A stretch of DNA of 64,000 bases from assembly GCF_001411555.2 (NCBI RefSeq), contig NC_049909.1, positions 21,748,623 to 21,812,622 of the forward strand, written 5' to 3'. This document shows, one piece after another, positions 12,101-23,800 of this stretch. The DNA is from Juglans regia (lineage: Eukaryota > Streptophyta > Magnoliopsida > Fagales > Juglandaceae). Below the pieces are notes generated by a model. That model saw only the letters and a list, made by a program, of their open reading frames with translations, made no database searches and was not told the origin of the DNA. Each line of letters opens with the position of its first letter. The first letter of the stretch is position 1. The translations under genes and the position numbers were made by a program.

Positions 12101-13256
12101 GCCAACTTGAATTTGTGAAATCAAGTTTTTCCTCCTCCTTTGGTTAGCACAAGCATGAAAAAATCTGGTATTTCTGTCTCCCAGCCTATACCAGTCTTTC
12201 TTGGCCCTTTGTCTCCACTTAATGTCCTCTTGTTCCAATAACAGCCCTACTTCCTCTTGAATCTTTTTAATATCCTCCATATTCTCCATACCCTCCTCAG
12301 CTTGTAAGCCTTTTAATACTGCAGTTTTCTTTTTTATTTCTTTTCCTCTGTTTCTTTCCTTCCTAAAACTCTAGTTGGTTAAGGCCTTGCTGCAATTTTC
12401 CAGCATTCTCTGAACCTGGGAAGTGTGGGAATAACTAGCCCTTACTATACCCCATTCTGCTCCAATTACATTGCCACAGTCCTCTTCCAAAGCCCAGGAT
12501 GCCTCATATCTAAATTGTCTTTTGTTTTTCATAAATTTCCCCCTCCTTGCCTGCTTGTCAAACCTTAACACTATGGGCCTATGATCAGAACATCTTGCTG
12601 GCAGAACTTCCAACATCTTGTCAGGATAGTCTTCAAACCATTTAGAGTTTGCCACAGCCCTATCCAACCTTTCTTTAGTGAAAGTTTCATTCACGTGTTT
12701 GTTACTCCAAGTAAACTTATCACCTTGCCAACCCACATCATGCAGTTCACTTTCTTCTAGCACCTCCCTAAATTGAGCCATTTGAAGTTCTCCCCTTTGT
12801 CTACCTCCCTTCTTCTCATCACGTGTTGTTATTTCATTAAAATCCCCCATTACACACCACCCCTTCCCATACCTAGGTTTAAAAGACCCTAAGAGCCTCC
12901 ATACCTCTTTCCTTTTGTGCAATTCAGGATGGCCATAAAAGCCAGTGAACAACCACTTATTTTTAGTCACAGAGTTTGTTATCCAACAGTTAATGTGCCT
13001 CTGAGAATAGTTGTAGATTTCAGCCAGCAAATCCCCTTCCCAACATAGCATTAAACCACCCCCCTTGCCAACAGCATTTACTTCAAAGCAATTTTCCATA
13101 CCCAACTTCCTCTTCAACCACTCATTCTTACCTTTTTTCAAACTTTGTCTCCATTAAGAAGACAACATTGGGTCTCTTTTCCTTTACTAACAAGCAAAGG
13201 TCTTGAACTGTCCGAGGGTTCCCAAGCCCTCGGCAGTTCCAACTTAAGATTTTCAT
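9156..13256 (-). pseudogene. Inner LINE ORF2: endonuclease-RT-RNase H (disrupted)
   Basis: Starts at ATG 13,256-13,254 (MKILSWNCRGLGNPRTVQDL), the usual start of plant L1 ORF2. One extra base in an A-run near 13,145 shifts the frame. The endonuclease continues to 12,371 (GDFNEITT, SDHRP). A single in-frame TAG at 12,373-12,371 separates it from the RT (12,370-10,649; LDMSKAYDRIEW, FADDCVLF, QSAFLPGRLI). A frame change near 10,680 leads to 10,683-10,150. An in-frame TAG at 10,152-10,150 precedes the zf-RVT region (CPICGRDEETVIHILWSCP). RNase H lies at 9,602-9,156 (LAESWALWKAL). Few lesions suggest a fairly young copy. Confidence 0.9.
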
Positions 13257-14587
13257 GATGATTGGCGGGGCTGTTCCACAGCCTCCGCCACTAGTAGTTC
13301 AAAATCAATTGCCTCAGCCTCATGCCTGCCTTTTTTCATCACACCACCCAACCCTTTTTCCCCCTTACTTCCTTCCCTCCTTCGTTTTACCAAAAGTTGT
13401 GTCATACAGGCTTCAGAAACTTCTTTGTTCTCCCTTGCCCTTCTCTTCCATCTCCCTCCACCTTTATTAAAATTACTAATGATAGGACTAGCTACTAGTT
13501 TAGAGCATTGCTCAGTAGCTTCAGTAATACCAATCTTTTGTCCAGCATAAGCAGCAGGATAAGAAACAGGATCACCATTTTGTTCAGCCTTTGAGTTATT
13601 ACCCTCATCAACCTCACCAAATGACTTACCTAGTTCTCCCATTCTATTCATCACCTCTATCCCCTGCTCCCTTCCATCCTCCATGCTTCTAACTTCCTCC
13701 CTACTAGTCTCCTCAAGGATTTGATTGGTTTCAGACCCCATCTCACCAACTACAGAATTCTTTACTTGATCATTACACGACTCCTCAACAGGTCCCTTTT
13801 TAACATTATTATAAGGCCCAAAGAACCTCCTCTCAGCTAGATCTGCTCTTAGCCAAGGGCCATACTGCCCTTCCCCCCCTTGTTTTTTCATGGTCCCATC
13901 GTTCTTATTTGGACACACTCCCCCTTTATGTAGGATTCTTCCACACTCAAAACAAATCCTCGGAAGCTTTTCATATTTAAAAGGTATCCAAATACTCTTC
14001 CCCTTCACCTGAGCCATTTTCCCCCTTGCCAAAACCTTAAAAATATCCAGTTCTACCTGTATCCTCAAGTACTTACCCCATCCACATCCATCCACATTAG
14101 TGTCAACATCGATTATCTTCCCTATCCTTCCACCAATCTGCATTCCACAATCTCTGTTCATACATGCCAAGGGAAGATCATGGAGTTGAACCCAGAACCT
14201 CTCTACATTAAAAACTAAAGCATCTGGTTGGGTCAATCCATCATATAGGTTAAGCACAATCAAACAGTTATCAAATAGCCAAGGTTTCCCATCCCACACC
14301 CTCTGCTTATCAGCCACTGTTACAAAAGTTATCACAAACACGTTAGACCTTACCTCCCGAAAGGAAGCAGGTCTTGATATTCTCCAAACTTTTGCCATAG
14401 TTGTTTCAATCACTCCCCTCCTTATATTTCTTTCTGTCGTCACCCTTCCCACCAAACTCCTTTCCCCTTTATCACTCAACTCATCCAGACTGATATCATC
14501 CACCACAACCTCATAGTCTTCTTCCTCCGTAAGGTGGAGCTTTGCCCACTTCGTTTCCATTTCCTCCATTCTTTCCACTCCTTCCAC
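13253..14587 (-). CDS. Inner LINE ORF1, DUF4283/CCHC nucleic-acid-binding protein
   Basis: Intact 444-aa frame. The N-terminal half resembles the DUF4283 domain of plant LINE ORF1 proteins (AKVWRISRPASFREV, GKPWLFDNCLIVLNLYDG). A CCHC knuckle CFECGRILHKGGVCP with spacing C-x2-C-x4-H-x4-C follows at about residue 213. The C-terminal half is charged and low in complexity. In plant L1 elements ORF1 binds the element RNA. Its TGA stop (13,255-13,253) overlaps the ORF2 ATG (13,256-13,254) as ATGA. The frame is open, but ORF2 is broken, so it could act only with an intact relative. Confidence 0.85.
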   Translation of the reverse strand: MEGVERMEEMETKWAKLHLTEEEDYEVVVDDISLDELSDKGERSLVGRVTTERNIRRGVIETTMAKVWRISRPASFREVRSNVFVITFVTVADKQRVWDGKPWLFDNCLIVLNLYDGLTQPDALVFNVERFWVQLHDLPLACMNRDCGMQIGGRIGKIIDVDTNVDGCGWGKYLRIQVELDIFKVLARGKMAQVKGKSIWIPFKYEKLPRICFECGRILHKGGVCPNKNDGTMKKQGGEGQYGPWLRADLAERRFFGPYNNVKKGPVEESCNDQVKNSVVGEMGSETNQILEETSREEVRSMEDGREQGIEVMNRMGELGKSFGEVDEGNNSKAEQNGDPVSYPAAYAGQKIGITEATEQCSKLVASPIISNFNKGGGRWKRRARENKEVSEACMTQLLVKRRREGSKGEKGLGGVMKKGRHEAEAIDFELLVAEAVEQPRQSS

Positions 14588-15425
14588 CGTACTCTGCAGT
14601 GCACCACCACTGTTTTTTTCTTCTCCAGCACCAACTTCCGTCTTCAGACGTGTTTTCCCCCTGGGACCACCACCGAGGCCGTTATAACTGCCTCACTCTA
14701 TTACCCACTCCACCCCTTTTCAGAGAGAGAAAAGAGAGAAGACTATCTTCCATATCTTGTTAAATCTATATATATCACTTTTGTAATAAGGTCTGCCCTC
14801 CACCTTAAGTGAGGAGGAATAAAAGCAGTTTAGTTTACGGAAAAAAAAAAAAAAAAAATGTGAAGTACTGTCACCAATTTCCTTTAGAATTGTACCACTT
14901 AGCCGGTTTCCCAGAAGAGACCTGCAGGGTACGAATTACCGTTACAAACTGACCAACCCATTGACCCTGGTCAACACCTGCATGGAAAATAAAAGATATG
15001 CTTTCGTAGATACAAAATGCAAATAAATACTCACAGATTGACAAGAGGGAGCTGATCAGCAAAACTCGGAGGAATTGATCCATTGATATAATTGCGAGTG
15101 AGATCACTGTTTAATGGAAGAAACTTCACTACTTAGTACTCTTTCTCAAATTCGAATCATTGGGCAAAAAAAAAAAAAAAAGGATCCCAATATTCCATGA
15201 AATTTTGTCAAAATCTAACGAAATATTAACGGACTTCATATATTCCAGAATAATAATAATAATAAAAAAGTGTTCTTCATTGATAATGCAATTTTAATGG
15301 ACCTGTTTACTAATCTGGTTTTCGAATATCCCCGTGGAAATGCAATTTTTCTATTGTCATGGCCCTCATCAGTAGCTTGCCTGGTATATATATCGCATCA
15401 CCATTTACCGTATTTATAAACATCT

Positions 15426-15766
15426 ATCTCTAAATTGGGATGAAGAGAAAAATACTCTGTTTTTGTATTCCCTTCCCTTCGTAAACTGTACAGTAATCTA
15501 TTTATACAAGAGGAATAATAACCATCTATACATGAAAAATAAATGAATGTACAATATTGTCCCCAAGTGTGTACAGCCCAAAATATCGCTATCCATTCTG
15601 TTGAGAATCTGTTGGGCATGTAGTGGTGTTGCGCCCTCTGTCCTGCTCCTTTTGTGTGGCAGCTGATGTAGTGGTGTTGCTCTCTCGGTTTTGTTTTTGT
15701 TGAATATGGCAGCTGATGTAGTGGTGTTGCTCTCTCGGTTTAGATGAATATGGCACTTCACATATA
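15426..15766 (-). repeat. LTR remnant at the junction of RLK copies A and D
   Basis: Not shared with copies B or C. The minus strand carries a TATA-like TATAAATAG near 15,500 followed by sequence typical of a copia LTR promoter. Near its right end it holds two copies of a 34-bp unit (ggcagctgatgtagtggtgt...ctcggtt) at about 15,659 and 15,709, and a shorter related piece near 15,620. It separates the 5'-truncated end of copy A (minus) from the 5'-truncated start of copy D (plus). LTR identity is inferred from composition and the TATA-like box only. Confidence 0.5.
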
Positions 15767-16312
15767 TATTCTCACTCATGAACTTTTATCTTGGTGTCAT
15801 GCATTTTCCTCATCAGGATTAACTTGTTCGCAAGCTCTTCAATGGACAATGAAACGTAAGTATCAGTTTGTTTTGTAAGTTTTTCAAAGGTCAACTTTCC
15901 TGTGATATATGACACAAATCCAATTTCGTTAATCAAGTTATATTAATGCTAACTTGTTGATCTGGACCTTCATTGTATTACGTACGTACCAGTAGCAATA
16001 TTGTTTCGTGTTTGAGGATCAGCTCGCGTTGTCCCAAAAGTAAGTTGAAATGTCATATACTTCCTCTAGAATATTGATAAATTCTCGTGGTTACATTTGG
16101 GTCGTCATCAATAGTACTGTATAGACCATCCTAATTTATAGCCAAAATGTGTATAATTTCTGATGAGCAATACTACATTCTTGTTCTTAGCAAATCTTCT
16201 TACAGTTGGTAAATAAATAAATTTTTGAAAAAAAAAATGACATAAAAAAAAGAGGTGAAAAATCATAGGTTGAAAACTCGTCTGAAATTGTAGAGGCCGT
16301 TTTCTTCCTTTT

Positions 16313-16671
16313 TTTTTTTTTCCTTTTCTTTTCAGAAATGCAATTCGGGACTCAAAAAGTATCCCGAATGATTTTTGTTATTATTATTTAGTGATTAAAA
16401 AAATATTTTTTAATAATATTATTAATTTTTTATTTTTTTTAAATATTTATAATGATTAAAAAATACATTAAAAAAAGAAAATAAAAATAAAAAAATGAAA
16501 TGAACTATTCGGTAAAGGCTACGTTTTGGGTAGCCGTAGCAGTACTCTTTTCTTTTTAGGACACCTCTACGGCCCCAGCTCCTTGTCTCGCTCCCGGTCC
16601 CGTTCAGTGTAAAATGTAGTATTTTTTTATTTTACTTTTTTATACATATATTTTTTTAACACTATAAAATA
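16313..16671. mobile_element. MITE-like insert replacing the malectin exons of copy D
   Basis: Homology to gene C stops at about 16,312 (C: 51,452) and resumes at about 16,672 (C: 52,206). The 360 bp between include an element at about 16,334-16,545 with GC-rich imperfect ends (gcaattcgggactc; gtagccgtagcag), the AT core gattaaaaaaatatttttta, and possible 10-bp flanks cttttctttt. The remaining 125 bp are unexplained. Confidence 0.55.
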
Positions 16672-17426
16672 GATACGGTCCTCTTATTTCAGCCATTTCT
16701 GTTGAATCTCGTAGGTTTTCTGTTGAATATTGAGCTCTTGCATTCACTTCTAATGGCCTGGTTTGCTCACGTATCTAAGCTTTTGCTTTTACTTTTCTGT
16801 CTGTGGACAATTTTAGGCAACATGATGATGCACATACTTCATGGAACATGCCAAACTCATTAAATTCCATCAATTCGTTTTTTTATGGTGTTCATTTCAA
16901 TATTTTCCTTTGTTTGAAAACAAATCATGCAGATCACTATTAAAATTCCAATTAAGTAGTGAATTAAAGAAAATAATTGTGTTGATTTTTAACTACTTTT
17001 GAAACTGTCGGACGTCATACATTTCTAATTAGTTGGCTGGTTGATGATTTCTCCGATCAATTGCCTTGACAATATTGATCTTAAACTATAACCCTCCTAA
17101 ATTTATATATTTTCAATGCTGGCTGTTAGAATAATATTATGTTAGAATATTACCATATTTAGAATATATTCATAATATTCTAGTATGTATATTAATATGA
17201 CTTTTTTTCTACTATATTTAATTTATTATATAAATCAATTAGTATCATGCATTGATTTATTGTATTTCCATCATTTCTCTAGCTAGCTCCATTCACCTAT
17301 AAATAGGAACACATATTATATATTCAACAATTCTAGCAAAGATGTAGCGCCCCCAAGGTCCCTCTCATTCTCTCTATCTCCCATCTCCCTTCTCTTTTCT
17401 ATTTTTTTATTTTGTTTTTATTTTCT

Positions 17427-17480
17427 ACAGATGAAATCCCTCCAAGTATACCTACAGATGAAATCCCTTCAAGTATACGG
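17427..17480 (+). repeat. 27-bp tandem duplication including a splice acceptor
   Basis: ACAGATGAAATCCCTCCAAG... is followed at once by ACAGATGAAATCCCTTCAAG..., period 27. The unit contains the CTACAG acceptor of the transmembrane exon of copy D, so two in-frame acceptors exist. Gene C has a single unit. Confidence 0.85.
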
Positions 17481-19490
17481 CCTAAAGGGGCAGTGGTTGG
17501 AATTATCGTTGCTGGAGCTTTTGTTATCATATTATTTATTGTGGCTATACTCTGGTGGAAAGGTTGTCTAGGACAAAGATCAACTGCTACTGAACATGGT
17601 AGTTTCAAGGCAACTAATATTGTCATTATCAAGCAGTTTTCCTTCTCTGCAATCAATATATAGAAGTTTCATTAGAATATTTTTCATCTGTACCATAAGG
17701 AATATTGTTAAGAATTCTTCAAGTTTCCTAGAGATACTTGCCTATCTAACTTGGCACCTTCCTCAGATTTAAGAGGCCTAGACCTGAAAACTGGAACATT
17801 CACCTTAAGGCAAATCAAAACAGCTACAAACAACTTTGATGCGGCGTGGGGAAGGTGGTTTTGGTCCTGTTTATAAGGTATAGCGGAGAAAATAATTTCC
17901 TTTGATTGTTGCGGGTTGAACTCCTCTTAATTGTAGCTCTTTCTTTTTGAAGTGTCAATGTTTAAGCATGAAAATATGTTTATGTTTTCTGTATGCGCAG
18001 GGCCTTTTGTCTGATGGCACCATGATGGCAGTCAAACAGCTTTCTTCCAAATCAAAGCAAGGAAATCGTGAGTTTTTGAATGAGATCAGCATGATTTCTG
18101 CTTTGCAACACCCTCATCTTGTAAAGCTCTATGGATGCTGTGTTGAAGGAAATCAATTGTTGCTGGTATACGAGTACATGGAAAATAATAGCCTCGCTCG
18201 TGCTTTGTTTGGTAAAGTTTTATCTTCCTGCACGTAATTACTTTGTTTACTTGTATGCGTATTAGTTTACATGCAATCAATGATAACATGCATATATCAT
18301 GTATGCATAATGGTAATCCTAATTAAATGCTTTCTATAAACTTGATTGATTGAAGGGCCAGAAGAATATCAATTACAATTGGATTGGCCAACAAGACATA
18401 TGATTTGTGTTGGTATAGCAAGAGGTTTGGCCTATCTTCATGAAGAATCAAGATTGAAGATTGTCCATAGAGACATCAAGGCTACTAATGTCTTGCTTGA
18501 TAAAAATCTCAACCCTAAGATATCCGACTTTGGTTTGGCCAAGCTTGATGAAGAGGATACTACCCACATCAGCACCCGAATTGCTGGAACTTAGTGAGTT
18601 GTATTTTATAATGCACCTAAGACTTTTGTTTTAAACAAAAAAAAAAACAATTAGAAATGATTGACGTTAGAAATTCCTGATGTTGAAAATGGCACATGTT
18701 GATCTGTGATTTTGCAGTGGTTATATGGCACCTGAGTATGAGATGCGAGGCTATTTAACTGACAAAGCAAATGTTTATAGTTTTGGAATAGTCGCCTTGG
18801 AAATTGTCAGTTGGAAGAGCAACACGAGTCATCGGCTTAAGGGGGAATCTCTACAGCTTCTTGATTGAGTGATTTCAATCACTTTTTGTCTTGCATTTCT
18901 TGCTTTTACACTCTTGGTTATTTTTATTTTCTTGTGTTTGCTAATATTAAAAATGTTGACTAGCTAGGGAAATATTTCACGACAAAATATAAAATATCCA
19001 ATTGGCACACTTGCAGAGCAATTGGATATTTTAAGATTAATTTGGCTCTGTAATTGGTAGCTTATAATTATATGATTTGTTTATGCAGGCACTTGTTTTA
19101 AAAGAGAAAGGAAATCTATTGGATTTGGTTGATCCAATATTAGGCTCAAACTACATGCAGGAAGAGGTTAAGCGTTGGATTGATGTGGCTCTCCTATGCA
19201 CTAATGTTTCTGCAGCAGTTAGGCCTACCGTGTCCTCAGTGGTGAGCATGCTTGAGGGCGACGCTGTTATTCCTGAGTTGGGTCCAAATTTAAGTATCAT
19301 AGATGATGAAATGAAAGTGAAGGCACTGTGGGAGCATTTTCAAGATAAGAAAGAATCGAGTAGGTCGGAAAATAGCCAGACCCAAAGTTTATTAACCGTC
19401 TCGGATGATCCATTCATGGGTTCTTCTACATCCGCTGTTGATCTATTTCCAATCAACGTGGATTCTAGTTCTTGGGAGAAAAGTGTTTAG

Positions 19491-20828
19491 ATAAATGAGC
19501 AATACTGCTGATCTTCAGGCTTAGTTTGTCGTCTTTAATCGTGCATTAATTATTGTGACATATTTAAGTGTTGCATAGGTCAAGCACTTACATGAAAAAC
19601 CCCTTAAAAATATGAAAGATTATGTGGTGTACTTAAATGAAAAGTCACATTATTTAATAAGTTTTCTTGGAATCTAGAGTTGTGGAAAAAAGGAACGATT
19701 GTAGTTGGAAGTCTTTTTGTGGCGTAACAAATGTGAGTTGCTAGCATAGGCATATGAAAAACAGTAAACTTTTATATGTGATACTGATATGGGATTATAT
19801 TTGAATTGGGACATAATCTTTATGTTTTACAATTTACATTTCCTGATTTTCATGTTTAATTTCCCCATTGATATCGCATTCTGATTAGATTTTGTATATC
19901 TTGTTGGTCCATAAAATCAAAAGATTTATAGCCATACCTTGCAATTTTTTACGTACGCATCCCCTTTTGATTTTTCCGGATTATAAGATAAAAAAATATT
20001 TATATTGAATTTGTAAAATACATACATAAATTCTCCTTAAACTATCATTTAATTTTGAATCACTCCTCAAACTATAAAAAAATATATAATTAATCTACCG
20101 CATGAAATATAATGTGCCAGCCAGCCTTAATTTACATGCAATCAAGTCCCAACATGGACCAAGTACTACTGATCATTACTATTTACCCCTAATGCGCACC
20201 AAATATGTACTTAGAAATATTTGGAAAAATAAATCCCAGTAGTTCCAACTGATCATTACCAGGTCCTAAATATATTATTATAAGTTTGGTCCTAAAAAAA
20301 TTGTTATTTGAGAAATGATCAGTGTTTGGTCCATATATATATTCATAATGTCCCAACAACAACAATATTAGAAACCGAAAAGAGATTGTTAAAGAGAAAA
20401 TGTGTTTCTTTTGCCTTCGAGTACGCACTAGATTATCAAAATACACATGATCATGCGTGTGTATGACATATATATACATATATATATATATATGTGTGTA
20501 TGTTTGTGTATATATATTTATATATATTTCTGCATCATTCTTTCCACACCTTTCAAGTCCTAATTAACCATTCTCTCTCTCTATAGATCTCTCTCAACAC
20601 AAGCACATAATATTATTTTTAAATAAAATACTGGTGTGTAGTATGGGGATAATGAGTAGAATTTCTTCCCTGTGAGAACAAAAAAAATAAAAAATAAAAT
20701 AAAACTTAAACCTCGTAAACTTAAAAAAAAAATGGCATCCTTCCTCTTTTAAAGCTAAGCAAAACCTTGGAAGAAAATCACATGACATACTACACAGCCT
20801 CATCTTATAAGATCTCTATCAACTCACT
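19491..20828. other. Intergenic: 3' flank of copy D, then AT-rich DNA
   Basis: 19,491-20,070 matches the 3' flank of gene C (55,117-55,580), including ttgaatttgtaaaatacat at its end. 20,070-20,828 is AT-rich with a TA/TG microsatellite at about 20,460-20,525. It shows no kinase exons for copy B, although they would be expected just here on the minus strand. Confidence 0.7.
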
Positions 20829-23800
20829 TGAATTGAGACATCAAATATGCGCTTCCCCAAACTGCTAGATTTCATATCATCAGAATACATTATTTCAGCA
20901 AAGTAGAGCTTTACTTTGTAGCTTCCCTTCCGCAAGCAAAGACCATAGTACTTAAGTGATAGTGGGGAAACTCGGGCGTTTGATAGAAGTCTGGTCCACT
21001 CACATTCAAGGAAAATGTATTCGTTGCAAGGTAGGAAGCCTCAGACTTACCCATGTAAACCCCTGTACTACTGTAAGCCCATTTTTCAGAAACAGAACTA
21101 AAGTGCGACCCGCCCTCTTTGCTTAAGTCATCTACATATTCATTCCCCTCAAAGCTCATCTCTTGCCCTCCCCAGTTAATAAACAAGGAATGATCTGCCG
21201 ATATAGAAGTAACCGCGACATACAATATTTACTCGTAAGCTACTGCAGTTCATGAAAGCACAATCATATATGCATCAATGCATACAACTTGCTTTTCCAG
21301 AACAGGGGAGGTTCTTCTGTAAACACCAACGACTCCTAGAAGTTGAGAATTTAGGTTCAGTCAAATAAATTTGGTCATAATGCAATTCAAACAAGCAAAA
21401 TAAATGTGTCTTAAAATGGCAAAGAACTTACGAATTGCTGTCAAGAGATGAATGACTGGAAATCAAGTTCCTGTATGATTATTAAACCAAGTTAGAACAA
21501 TGCAAGAGAAATGAATATGTCAGTCATGTGTATGTATAGATTAGCATGGAGATAAGAGAAACTAATATTAGATGTATTTTCTTCGGTCTTTGACAGGACA
21601 ATCTATGATTAGTGAATTAAAGAAACTTACACAAGTGACTGTACTCCGCAACTAACATCAGGCGACCCTGAAAAATTGTTGCAATACAAAGAAACATGTC
21701 ATCATTGTGTATAGACAGATTTACAGCCAAATAAAATGAAAATTCTCAGCTTAAAGGAGTCTTACAACTTATTTGGGTTGTTCAATATCCCAGTTGGGAC
21801 TTCCCCATTCAATGAGTTGTTGGTTAGAAACCTACATCCATAAAATGTATGTCATCTCGTTTCTTGCCAAGAGAGCAGTCTCAGAGAAGTATAAACATGG
21901 AGACAATCTGAAAAACATTATAAAGACAACATTTGAAAGATTGACCAAAAATTTACTTTATGTGCTTTATCAGCTTACATGTAATCTAGATCCAAGTTCC
22001 CAAGTTACTCTGGAATTGGACCACTTAAACGATTGAAGCTCAGGTCTCTACAAGAAAAGAAAAATTCATACGAGCGTACATTGTAGTTGATATTACAATT
22101 TTGGACAGAAAAACCTGACAGGAAAAAAAAAATGGACATGTGTTGTGTGACTTATATGCGATAGTCTCTGTTCAAAAGCAAGTGCATAAATAGCATATTG
22201 TAGGAAATTAAACAGGATTTCAGCCTATACATAGAAAAAGAATTTCATAAGTAAAAACATCTCGAGAAGTAGGGTCATTTTAAGCAACTTACAATTCTTT
22301 CAAAGCTGTCAACTCTCCAATATAATCTGGGGTTGGACCAGTGATTAAGCAATTTCTAAGCCACTTGAGGGCACAGCACAAGAGTAAGAGCATAAAAAAT
22401 AGACCACAAAGTTGGTCACAACAGGATTAATCGTTGCAGAAAACAAAGTAAATATATAGAACTTACAAATATTTCAATTTTTTCAAATTTTGCAAAGCAG
22501 GTAATCCAATACTTGATCCTTGCAAATCAGATATCCTCCTGAAAAACATTGACAGATCAGTAAAAATAATTGTACCATCTTCTACGTTTCCCAATTCTAA
22601 TCAATTTCTAGTAAAGGAACATGTACTCACAGTTCAGTTAAGTTTGTCAAACGGGATATGTTAGAAGGGATGGGGCCCTCCATGGACGTGCCTTGCATAT
22701 CACTGCAAACAAAGTTCTTAGATAATAAAAAAAAAAAATCAAATTCATATATCAAAGAGGGAAAAGATGACAGATAAAAGGAATGAAGTACAACACTCAG
22801 AGTCTGTCAAGTTCCGTCCAATTCCCAATAAAATCAGGTATTTTCCCTGATATTTTGCTCCCATCTATCCTACTGCAGTGAGTAGCTTAAGTTTTAAAAA
22901 TCTCTTAATTCTAAAAGCTATATCTCCATATAATAATGTCGAATAGAATCACTTACAAACCCACCGAGTTCTTTAAGTTGCCAAATGTTTCTGGTATTGT
23001 GGCGTTAAAGTCGTTTGCAGAAAGAATGTTGCAAGATACTGAAATATTAAGTCACTCATTTACTTCAAGCAATATGGCAAAAAGTGTTCATGAAATACGA
23101 AGTGTGGGCAGTGGTGCCAACGTTTAGCATGGATACGAAGTCTTAGTCCCATCTACCTAATACCCAAAAGAGTTGAGTCATAATTATCGAAGGATTATAA
23201 TTTTAAAGCCTAATTCCAACTAGTACACACTTGATACTTGATAGAGGACTTAAAGCATTATATTTGAATGATTGTTTCCAAAAGGTGTAAAAAAACAGAA
23301 AGAAGTGCAAGAAGTACATAAATAGAATGACTGCAAAGATGAAACAACATTGCATACAATAAAGTACAAGGGAATTAAGGGAGGATGAAGACTGAATTCT
23401 TACAGTTTTTTCAAGTTGCTCAATTTTTGAGGCTTTTCGGAAGAGGTCCACTGAGCCGATTATCTTCCAAGACCCTGTAAAAAAAATGCAACTTCAACTG
23501 TAATCCAAATTATTAATCTTCTTTCAGTTCGACACAAAAATTTAATTCAGGACTTACAGCTGCTCAAGTGAAGTAATGTCACCAATTTCCTTTGGAATTG
23601 TACCACTTAGCCGGTTTCCCAGAAGAGACTTGCAGAGTACCAATTACCGTTACAAACTGACCAACCCATTGACCATTGGCCAACACCTGCATGGAAAATA
23701 AAAGATATGCTTTCGTAGATACAAAATGCAAATAATTACTCACAGATTGACAAGTGGGAGCTGAGCAAAACTCAGAGGAATTGATCCATTGATATAATTG

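Larger units (their letters stand above)
9123..14770 (-). mobile_element. Near full-length L1-type LINE (inner LINE), nested
   Basis: Minus-strand LINE with 5' leader, ORF1, ORF2 and a 3' tail. The tail appears as the T-run at 9,123-9,131. It sits inside the 3' part of the outer plus-strand LINE, so it inserted later. Its left end follows the T-run. The right end is estimated from the leader before the ORF1 ATG at 14,587. I could not find a convincing target duplication, so the right boundary is uncertain by about 100 bp. Confidence 0.82.
7318..14859 (+). mobile_element. 5'-truncated L1-type LINE (outer LINE), interrupted by a second LINE
   Basis: A plus-strand LINE inserted into an LRR exon of RLK copy A. 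The 12-bp target duplication gtgaagtactgt is at 7,306-7,317 and 14,860-14,871, and a poly(A) tail sits at 14,841-14,858. The element starts inside the RT domain, a usual 5' truncation. Its 3' part is cut in two by a minus-strand LINE occupying about 9,123-14,770. The uninterrupted exon is visible in copy B at 23,563-23,635. Confidence 0.88.
1..15425 (-). pseudogene. RLK copy A: LRR-malectin receptor kinase pseudogene, partial
   Basis: Broken copy of an LRR-RLK VIII-2 receptor, read on the minus strand from 15,425 down to 1. Exons seen, in gene order: an LRR at about 15,035-15,106 (LTRNYINGSIP); an LRR split by a LINE (14,921-14,872 plus 7,317-7,296, 72 nt in all); LRRs near 7,201-7,130, 6,763-6,692, 6,600-6,530, 6,415-6,343, 6,246-6,175, 6,070-5,999, 5,622-5,550 (DLSFNRLSGPIPEQLGNLD) and 5,412-5,337; a 41-nt exon at 237-197 (WCLQKDLPCSG); and the first malectin exon from 98 past the left edge (HSLFINCGGQEMSF). 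The exons matching 21,671-21,632 of copy B are mostly deleted near 5,225. An acceptor AG near 5,405 that is intact in copy B reads TG here. N-terminal exons are missing beyond 15,425; the kinase, if any, lies left of the window. Two transposons and the damaged exons make it a pseudogene. Confidence 0.85.
15817..19490 (+). pseudogene. RLK copy D: second half of an LRR-RLK without malectin exons
   Basis: Direct partial copy of gene C positions 50,950-55,580. Exons: 15,817-15,855; 16,023-16,039; the last 36 nt of the second malectin exon to 16,710; transmembrane exon 17,431-17,598; kinase exons 17,767-17,877, 18,001-18,211, 18,356-18,593, 18,718-18,868 and 19,089-19,490. The main malectin exon is gone (see 16,313-16,671). 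An 8-nt deletion near 17,845 destroys the frame at the glycine loop. The codon before the donor at 18,866-18,868 is TGA where gene C has TGG, and APEYA reads APEYE. HRD and DFG motifs remain. No promoter or start exon is attached. Confidence 0.88.

Noticed and set aside
14534..14812. Plus-strand frames opposite the LINE ORF1 start
   Set aside because: Shadows of the ORF1 N-terminus and its pyrimidine-rich leader.
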